The position numbers were made by a program, and so were the translations under genes. A stretch of DNA of 64,000 bases from assembly GCF_954871325.1 (NCBI RefSeq), contig NC_088777.1, positions 23,103,366-23,167,365 on the forward strand. Reading direction: 5' to 3'. Origin of the DNA: Gordionus sp. m RMFG-2023. Its lineage: Eukaryota > Nematomorpha > Gordioida > Chordodea > Parachordodidae. The notes below the pieces were generated by a model. It was not told the origin of the DNA. It did not search any database and saw only the letters and a program-made list of their open reading frames with translations. Positions 56,502-64,000 of this stretch are shown one piece after another (position 1 is the first letter of the stretch; each line of letters opens with the position of its first letter).

Positions 56502-59298
56502 CTAGGAGGGAAATGGGAGTGTTTCGAAGAAACATTTGTAGTTCCCCTTTAGGATTTCAAATTGGACTTTTTGTTTAAGAGATAGGGACTCGTTTTTGAC
56601 CCCTGTCCTTAACGAAATTCTTCTACCCAATTGATTTAAGAACTTTAGGGATTGGGGACCTGGGTTTCCAAGGTTGCTAAAAATTAGGGGAATAAATATA
56701 AAAGAGTTAGAGAGGAATCTATATTTATTAAACTTATTGGTTTCTTGTCGTTCCAAGGGGTCGGTATTTCCGTTAGCCGGAAAGGAGGTAACACAAGAGA
56801 CGTCCCAGACAAGTCTTTTGCCGCCGTGCCAAGACGTTAAAGACATGCCGTCAGGGCGCTTACCGTTAGCATTTGGGAGACCCAATGGCTCCAAGCTATT
56901 GGGGAAACCGGCCGAAATCAAGGCTTTGCCGATTAACCTATTAAGGTTGTCGTGCCTCAGGAAACGGCCACTGACTTTGAGGCACGAGAAACAATGTCTA
57001 GAGAAAGGATCAACCTGTTTGTGACAGGCAGCACAGGTGTCCACAGAAGGGATAAGGCAACCAAGCCTATGGCCAATGGCAGTTTGAAACTCATCGTCTG
57101 TGAGTAACGTTTCCTTTTTACCACTCGGAATCGCGTCTAGCCATTCATGGCCGTGAGTTTTTTTTGCGTTTCTGAGCAGTTGAAGGTTAGTTAGCTCAGG
57201 ATACATACAAAGTTTTTCAAACGAGCATTGAAGCATAGGGACCAGGAAGCTCTTTAGATGGCAGGAAATTGGCTGCTCGGAGCCTTGGGTGATTAGAGTA
57301 AGCCACTCTTGTTTAGCTGAAGATAGAAGGGGATCGTCCAACTCGATAAGCGAGGAAATAGAATCGGCGAAGGATATTCGAGATGAAAGAAAACACGCAA
57401 TTGCCATAAGGAAGGGGTGTAACAATCCCAGTCCACCCCGGTAAGCGGGCATAGAGGCGAGGGACCAATTGAAATCGGAAAAATTTAAGCCTAAAAGGGA
57501 TTCGATAAAATGTTTAAATTTTAATTCGAAGACCTTAAGGAGAGTATTGTACTGGAAAACGGGGGAAGATTTAAATAAATAGAATTTAGGTAGAAAAAGA
57601 CATTTTTTGGTGAGAAAGAAGAACTGATGCTTGGGGAGATGAGGAAGATTCTTGAGTGAATTAGAAAGGGACTGGATCAAATCGTCAAAAGTTTTTTGAC
57701 AAAAGGAGGTTGAAAAACCGTAGGAAAACCTAAAAGACAGAGTTCCTCGTGCGGAATGAGTGTAAAATCTAAGGGAGGAATAAAATCCTTATTGTTGAGG
57801 GAGGAAATTTCACACTTTTTCCTATTTAGGGAAAGACCACTATTCGAAGCTTCCATTTCAACGTACTCTATGGCCGACATAACATTGGATAAAGAACCGC
57901 CAAAAGAGCCATCGTCAAGATACCATAAATTAAGGTCTAATTGGAAATTAGACTTTAAATTTTTGATCAAATCATGAATCCCTATAGTAAAGAGCAGGGG
58001 GCCTAGAGGATCACCTTGCTGTATCCCCTCTTCGGAGGATATGGAAAATTCCCCGAATTTGAGTAACGAAGGGAATGCATAACAGGAATTAAGGAAATTC
58101 CCATATTTTGGGAAATGGTGTAAAAAAGATGGTAAGAATGCCCTCCTATGGATGGTGTTGAAGGCATTTCTGAAGTCTAACTTGCAGAAAACCTTATCGG
58201 CCTCAGTATTTATAAAAATACGCGCAATATGTGAGGCCACTTCACACCCACCTCTCACTCCAAATCCTAACTGTGAAGGAGATAAGAAGGAACTAGCCTT
58301 AGGCCGAATCCTATTTACGATAGCCTTGGCGACTAAACGACGAAAGAATGACCCTATGGCTATGGGTCTAAAGACGCCATCCGGTTTGGTCAAGGAGACA
58401 AGACGGGCGCCAAAAATAATAGGACGAATGCAATGGGGAACTTCGCGTACGAGGATATTATTGCACAGTTCGGTTAATGCTTTGAACAAAGGGTCAATGA
58501 AGCCACTATCAGGGCATTGAATTAACTCCACAAAGAAACCAGGTCTGAAGCCGTCCAACCCACCTGTCGTCCCTTTTTTAAAGGACTTTAAGCACTTAAG
58601 TACTTCGTCACAGGTAAAGGGAATAGGGGAGGAGGCATGCGGGTGGATGTTAAAAGGGGACGCTCGTGGATGTTTTTCAAGAAGTTGTTTAAATATGGTA
58701 ACGTTGATAGGTGAAATAGAGTCATCGGAAGACAATATTCGAGCCGCACCGCTAATATCTCCAAGATCTAATTTTTCAGAGATCAATTTGTGACGGAAGG
58801 AGTTGGGGTTTAAAGCGTAAGAAGGAGAAAATTCATCGATAATTGTATTTCCAAAATTGGAAACTTTTTCCTTAATTAAGGCAGATAAGTTATTTATTTT
58901 ATTTTATTTTTGGGTTTAACTAGGACTCGAAAACAAAAACTAACCAGGTCTAACCATAAGGGTAGTGAGGAGAAATCCGAATTCAAATTATTTATAAGTG
59001 ACGTGAGGAACCTTGAGATAGACTCTCGGGCGGCTATAGGGATCCTAGAAAGAACTGGGGGCTTATGCGAATTAAGGAATAAATCAACAGAGCTTGAGGA
59101 ACATGGTGGACTGGGGTCATACGAGTGAGGAGCGTTAATTAAAGGATCTGGGCAGTAAGAGAAGAGAAATTTTCCAGAATTGTGGCACGCGGGTGAACCA
59201 TGTTTCCTAAACACGCCATTTAAATTAAGCGAAACTATTTTTAAGCATACTTGACAACAAGAGTTAACCATGAGATGGCTTTGAAAGGGAGAAAACAC
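56502..59298 (-). CDS. Reverse transcriptase with PD...D nuclease-like C-terminus (about 930 codons, two frameshifts)
   Basis: The minus strand runs in three frames, 59298-58894, about 58885-57677 and about 57720-56502, each next one shifted by -1 and overlapping the last. N-terminal part: a C2HC finger (C15, C18, H33, C38). Middle part (residues counted from 58786): TGGLDGFRPGF (74-84), RPIAIGSFFRRLVAKA (140-155), catalytic Asp in CKLDFRNAFN (204), IQQGDPLGPLL (255-265) and WYLDDG (catalytic pair 291-292), a non-LTR type RT. C-terminal part (from 57680): SMPAYRGGLGL (76-86), a Cys/His cluster CAACH...HCFSC (216-233), then KRPDG (277 Asp) and LVWDVS (293 Asp), a PD...D spacing like restriction-like endonucleases. 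The whole resembles a common but unnamed family of animal RT proteins. It probably copies the element's own RNA and nicks DNA. Confidence 0.85.
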
Positions 59299-60326
59299 AA
59301 AAAAAAATACGGATATAATTTTGATTGGAAGAAAAAAAAGAAGATATTAACTAGGGAAATGGGGAAAAAAAATCAAAATTGGGAAGAGAGGAATGCCTGA
59401 TCTATCCTTTCAGAAGTATTATCGAGATTAGAGGGGTTGGTAAATTTGAAAAAAAAATAATAAATAAACAATAATATTTATAAAATAAGACTAGGTACAT
59501 AAAGTATAAAAAGTATTATTACGAACAAAAAAAAGGGGGGGGGGGTATAAACAAGAAAAAAGGGGGAAAGAAAAAATCAAAAATTGAAAGAAAAAAGAAA
59601 GATTATGAACAATCGAAATTAGAAGGGTTGGTAAATTTAAAATAATAATAAATTAGATGCATTGACAAATAAAAAAATAATCGAAAATACTGGTAAAACA
59701 AGAAATGCAAAAAAAAAATTAAACTTTGTCGGGGAAATCTTTAGGGTGTGGTGATGTAAAAAGAATTCAAACTTAAGGAAATTTTTCTACGGCCGCAAAA
59801 TAGGGAAATCTTAAGGTTGTCTTAGAACTATTCGTTACACAAAAGAAGTTAAGCGCTTCTACTATTTGAAAAAGAAAGTTTTGATAGGACAAGCCCCCCT
59901 CGATAGTGCTTTCAGCGAATGTTGATATGTAGTTGGAAGAGCGATAATTGATTATTTCGAATATGTTGGCATAATATTATATCATCTTTGAAGAGTGTAG
60001 ATTATTATATTTTAGAAATCGACATTTTAATTGGACAAGATGTCTTTTTTTTGGGAGAATTGAAAAGGGACGATATTTTCCGTGAATGGAGAGAACATTA
60101 TCTACGACCTTATATAAGAAATTGTTGGAGAAAATCATCGTAGGAAAGAATAGTCAATTTCGATAACTATGATCGGGCATTAGTAGAGGCTCAGGGAATA
60201 AGAAAATTCAGAAAATATAAAAACCGGAAGAGGAGATATGCTCAAAAATAATATTGTTTTTTTTATTTGAAAATAAGATTATTTTGATAAATTAATATTA
60301 CAAAAATTACACATTGCCATTGCCTG
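59299..60326 (-). promoter_or_regulatory. Leader region between the RT gene and the right TIR
   Basis: About 1 kb on the 5' side of the RT gene, purine-rich on the plus strand, with a G-run (59537-59547) and the phrase AATTNGAAGGGTTGGTAAATTT repeated (59430, 59620). It must hold the promoter, if there is one. It also contains a small plus-strand coding-like stretch at 60007-60251. Confidence 0.4.
60007..60251 (+). pseudogene. Plus-strand coding-like stretch, unknown, next to the right TIR
   Basis: Follows an acceptor-like TATATTTTAG (60016). Reads EIDILIGQDVFFLGELKRDD and then a Trp/Arg-rich basic part ending RRYAQK at a TAA. The IDILIGQD phrase recalls the end of retropepsin-like proteases, so it might be a fossil scrap of a retroelement; it is not fully open. 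It could equally be the last exon of a second gene of the RT element, divergent from the RT gene. Confidence 0.3.
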
Positions 60327-60403
60327 ATACTTTGCCGAAATAACAAAATTACCCTGCCTACCACTACCTCACATTGCCGAATATTTCACATTGCCGCTAA
60401 CAT
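60327..60403 (-). repeat. Right terminal inverted repeat of the RT element
   Basis: Inverse partner of 51520-51580, ending CCGCTAACAT. The motif CACATTGCC stands three times in and next to it (60311, 60370, 60387), like iterated binding sites. Confidence 0.93.
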
Positions 60404-60900
60404 ATATATTAACTAAGAATTAAGAATAAAAAAAATTAATTATAGTTGTGATAATTTAATGAAACATGTTAACAATTAAATTATATAATTCGTCCAGAAA
60501 ATTTTTTTTATTTACAAAATAATTAAAATACATATTTACTTTTAAAAACTAGAAAGAAAATGTTGAGAAAAAAATTATTATCTTTAAAAACTTCCGGTAA
60601 TTTAACTTAAATTAAAACTTCTAAAATTTTTATTTAAATTTATAATTTTTTTCCCGATTAGAAACTATTCTATTTTTTATGCCAAATTTAACTATCGCTA
60701 GTATTTTAAATCAATCTCCAGTTTCACGTTTGTTAATATAATATTCGATTATTTACTAACTTTATATATATAATTTTATATTCTCTCGTGGGTTCATCTG
60801 AAATAACAAATAGATACCAAAGTTATTCAGCTATCCAATCAAATTCGCTTAGATGTCTAACTGACATTACAAACCGATGTCAATATTCGAATATTCAGGA
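60404..60900. other. AT-rich stretch, nothing recognised
   Basis: No coding. May contain the left end of the Tc1-like element that is readable from about 60900. Confidence 0.35.
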
Positions 60901-61760
60901 GCAACCAAATTTTGATCATATTCGTTTGAGGAAAAAATAGTAATTGGAATGATGAAAAATGGAATTGGGTAAAATATGGCTGAGCAAACCAATTGCTGAT
61001 CAGTCCAATGCAAAGACAATTGTCCACGAACTAAATTTATCCATTAGTTCAGTTTATCGTTTCAAGCGGGAAACTTTCCCTAAATATTATGACGACGCTT
61101 TATCAACGGTCGGAAGAAGAAAGACAACACAGAACTTCAATCGAATATAGCTAAATTAAAAATATAATAGAACATTTACCGCCACATCTAATGTTGGGTG
61201 AGTTAACTATATCAAGATGCATCAAACCAATGGGATGGAGCCGGAAAAGGGTTAAAAAAGAACCAGATAGACGGAATTTCCCAGATGTCATCAATATTCG
61301 TAAAGAATTTTGCCTAAAATGATGATCGTGCTATTCCCAAAAATATTCTATTTAGATCAGGTTTCAATTCCCACGTCATTTCTCGGGCTGGGTAAGAGGG
61401 CATCCGTCAAACTCCCTCCATCAAAAAGAAAAAATGTATCGGTTTTGGGTACCATAGAAATTAATGGTCTATAAAAATACACGATTATAAACGGGGCATT
61501 TACAGCAATTAAATTTAAAACTTACCTGGATGAATTATCATCCATTTTGCCGTTGAATTCACTCATAATTATGGATAATGCCCCTATTCATAGTGCCCAT
61601 ATAATAACTCAAAATTATCAAAATAGCATTCTTCCACCTTGTTCCCGTCAACTAAACCCCATTAAAAAAAATTTTGGCGTTTTGAAAAATAAATATCGAT
61701 CAATATATCTCACACCAAATAACAGAATCTATATAATTGAGGATTACTAGCCTTTTGCTT
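60900..61760 (+). pseudogene. Tc1/mariner-like (IS630-type) transposase, dead
   Basis: The helix-turn-helix part (60959-61150) has DQSNAKTIVHELNLSISSVY. After several frame changes the catalytic part reads FYLDQVSIP (first Asp, near 61350), KLPPSKRKNVSVLGTIEING (61415-61470), LIIMDNAPIHSAHI (second Asp, 61570) and LPPCSRQLNPIKKNFGVLKN (61640-61690). In active relatives the third acid is the Glu in LNPIE; here it is Lys. The gap between second and third catalytic positions is shortened. About five breaks. The terminal repeats were not located. Confidence 0.85.
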
Positions 61761-62004
61761 AATTTCATTAATTATGATCTCACTGCCTTCTACTCACAGA
61801 AGAGGGAATCCAATCTATTACTTTGAACTATTTATTTAATAGATAATTACACTAGATTATTATATAATATAGATTTTTTCGTTATACTATGTGCAATACA
61901 AATAGAAAAATAAATATTTTTTGATCTTTTATATAAATAAAGTGAATAATAAAGATTTCATTCACAAGTCATTTTCGAAATTATAATATAAGAAAGGTAA
62001 ATTT
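61761..62004. other. AT-rich stretch, nothing recognised
   Basis: Likely the 3' part of the Tc1-like element and its flank. No inverted tip was found. Confidence 0.3.
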
Positions 62005-64000
62005 CAGAGTTGTTAAAAGATACTTTTTAAATGGATCTAGATACGGATACATAGTCTAAAAATTTATCTAGATACAGATACAGCTTTTTAAAAGTTATCT
62101 TGATACAGATACAATTTAAAATGTATCTAGGTACAGAAATGTATCTAGGTAGATACATTTTTTATTATACTCTTAGATAAGGTTTGAATAAACTTAAATT
62201 AGGATTCTATTGTGAAAATTCATGAAATGATCTAAAAAATTTATTGACTTGATATCACATTTATCAAAATATAACTAAAATAATGATTTTTAGATATTAA
62301 TATAATATATGATTAATAAAAATAATTATTTTATATCATTAATAAAATAATATAATATATGATTAAATGATTATAAATAATTATTAGATTTCAGTAATAA
62401 AATATTTTCAAAATTTTGATCATTAAGACATCCTCGTTTATCTGTAAAGACATTTTTAGCTATACTAAAAAGTCTTTCAACAGGGGCGCTGGAAGGGATT
62501 GTGGTGTTATATTAAATGAATAATATTTTTATATCAGGATATTGTTTAAAAATATTAAAATCTCGACATTCATTTTTGTAAAAACTATTTAAAATTTGTT
62601 GATTATCAGAATTTAAATCATTAACAATCATATCTCCTGCTGTGGGATACTGAAAAAAATCGGATATTAAATTATTGGTTTTTTTCACAGGTTAATTTGC
62701 ACTCATTTGAAGACTTTGATAATTCCTCAACTAATCTTTGTATTAATTGTTTTTTTTAATAAAATTTTCATCCATTTGCAACCATGTCCAATCTAGTTTA
62801 AAAAAAGGATGAAGCATAGTTGCCAAAATATTTTCATCTTCAAAAATTGTCCCAATAAACCTAGAATTATTAAATATTGATTAATTTATTATTAATTTAC
62901 CTATCTTCAATCCTTTTAAGTAAGGCATTTAAGAGTGGTAAACAAAATTTCACGTTCATTTGTTTAAAATTTTTCAATTTAATAATGAGCTGGGAAATAG
63001 TTGCACAGTATAAGCTGTGAAATGACTCCTATGTATGAACTAAAAATTAACATTTCTTAAAACAGCTCAAATAATTTGTTTGTAATTAAATTATTATACA
63101 AATTTAAATGTTAGCTATACCGGCGATAGGCACTCCAACAATCTGCTGTTGTGCATAATAACGATGGTTCTATTAGACTTTTAATGATTTCTTTCTTTTC
63201 ATTCTCCCATCTTTGGGAAATTCTAGCAACCACTGTCTGTCTGCAAATTATATTTTTTTGTGGAGCTAATGTTTTGATCATTTTTATAAATCATGGATTT
63301 TCAACAACTGAAAATGGCTGAATGTTATCTATAATAAAATCAGCTATTAAATCATCTAAAGTGGTTTGGGTTAAAGTCTGAGGTCTCTTGGAAAAAAAAT
63401 CAATGGACGATGAGCTTAGTCCAATACCTTCCCCTTTTTTATTTGGATTAAAGAGTGATGTTTTCTCTTAAAATTTAAAATTATAATTGTAAACATTTAT
63501 TTAGTATTTATACCCTTAAATGTTTTACAATGTTGCAAGTTAAGGTAATGCTAACTGAAATTTGTATATTTTTTGGTAGACATGGCAAACATTTTACTAA
63601 CAGAGATTTGTTTTCTTTATTTTGAGATATTATTTTAAAATATAATCTATAAATTGGTCATGGAATGTCGTCATTATCGTCATCAATATTAATCATAAAA
63701 ATTAATATAATAGAATAAAATAAAATACCAATTCCATGGCAATTAAAAATGGCAAATTTCTTGAGATGGTTTGTAATATCAGAATTTGCTTGTTATTGAT
63801 AACTCGGACATATTATTTAATTAATATTTATATATTCTTTTTTATATACAAGTTTTAATATTTTTCATATATATATAATTTTTTAATATATATATTAATA
63901 TTAAGTTATATGCTCATAAGAAATAAAATAAATTTTACATTCAAGTATTTTTATTTATAATATAAAAAAGCGTTAAATAAAAGTATATCAAAATGTATCT
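62005..64000 (-). mobile_element. hAT element with TATCTAGATAC subterminal repeats, right end outside window
   Basis: Left tip CAGAGTTGTTAAAAGATAC at 62005. The subterminal zone (62020-62160) has six or more ATCTAGATACAGATAC-like motifs, and the window ends inside the same kind of motif (AAAATGTATCT). Transposase pieces lie on the minus strand at 62390-63480. 63490-63990 is AT-rich with no coding seen. Confidence 0.8.
62390..63480 (-). pseudogene. ZBED-type hAT transposase, broken
   Basis: N-terminal to C-terminal on the minus strand: TLDDLIADFIIDNIQPFSVV (about 63380-63320), LAPQKNIICRQTVVARISQR (63270-63210), EPSLLCTTADCWSAYRR (63175-63125, the CxxTADCWS motif holding the first catalytic Asp), ENILATMLHPFFKLDWTWL (about 62850-62780) and SSAPVERLFSIAKNVFTDKR (62500-62440). 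The order is right for a hAT transposase. Several stops and possibly one or two introns separate the blocks. It is related to the transposase in 46877-50463. Confidence 0.85.

Larger units (their letters stand above)
51520..60403 (-). mobile_element. TIR-bounded element (8.9 kb) with a reverse transcriptase-endonuclease gene
   Basis: Terminal inverted repeats lie at 51520-51580 and 60327-60403. In order from the left: TIR; an AT-rich zone; an array of about 11 units of 108 bp; a spacer; the same array inverted (8 units); a second AT-rich zone; a minus-strand RT gene (59298-56502); about 1 kb of leader; TIR. The RT gene has no poly(A) tail or LINE-type 3' end and sits wholly inside the TIRs, so the unit looks like one element. 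No clear target duplication is seen (the flanks ATATAC and ATATAT share five of six bases). I know of no named eukaryotic class with this build; a LINE captured by a DNA transposon is the alternative. Confidence 0.75.

Noticed and set aside
56674-57024. Plus-strand ORFs opposite the RT gene (also 57756-57977, 58152-58520, 58910-59128)
   Set aside because: Shadow frames of the GC-richer RT gene; no domain, and the minus strand explains the composition.
1-64000. tRNA, rRNA or other RNA genes
   Set aside because: No cloverleaf, box A/B pair or rRNA-like stretch was recognised by eye; a covariance-model scan would be needed to exclude them.

Overview
The window is a very AT-rich eukaryotic nuclear segment, probably from an invertebrate animal. 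It is almost wholly made of nested mobile elements, laid over one host gene. The animal guess rests on the host gene, which is closer to the animal than the fungal form of the translation initiation factor eIF3a, and on the mix of piggyBac, hAT, pogo/Tigger, Tc1-like and Ty3/gypsy elements. The species cannot be read from the sequence. The host gene is split into small exons on the minus strand: seven exons between 46479 and 19611, with clean GT-AG junctions, phase-compatible joins and about 393 codons. They cover the coiled-coil and charged C-terminal part of eIF3a. Its N-terminal PCI exons were not recognised to the right, so the next intron upstream runs at least to the window edge.

Layout. 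1-8496: a decayed hAT element (left tip just outside the window) that received a Ty3/gypsy element (LTRs 1074-1247 and 5224-5395, target duplication CTAAA). 8880-9300: another hAT remnant. 9509-14817: an element with inverted arms of 1.3 kb around a broken reverse-transcriptase-like fossil. 15600-16790: a third hAT remnant. 19611-46479: the eIF3a exons, with introns filled by two long-TIR transposons of one family (22803-26125 with target duplication ATCT, and about 28955-31694), a piggyBac element (40605-46087), a piggyBac tail (36003-36771), GC-rich hAT-type MITEs with 8-bp target duplications, and Tigger debris. 46877-50463: a hAT element (TSD TTTAAAAT) carrying a complete-length pogo/Tigger insertion (47568-49880). 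60900-61750: a dead Tc1-like gene. 62005 to the end: another hAT, read on the minus strand.

The most unusual object is 51520-60403. It has 60-75 bp terminal inverted repeats, a huge imperfect inverted repeat made of about 11 plus 8 copies of a roughly 108-bp unit (each carrying the palindrome TGACAATTGTCA), and a minus-strand gene of about 930 codons. That gene has a C2HC finger, a reverse transcriptase with a YLDD catalytic box, a second Cys/His cluster and a PD...D nuclease-like domain. So a LINE-like protein sits inside a DNA-transposon-like frame, with no poly(A) tail. The gene is broken only by two shifts, both in oligo(A) stretches.
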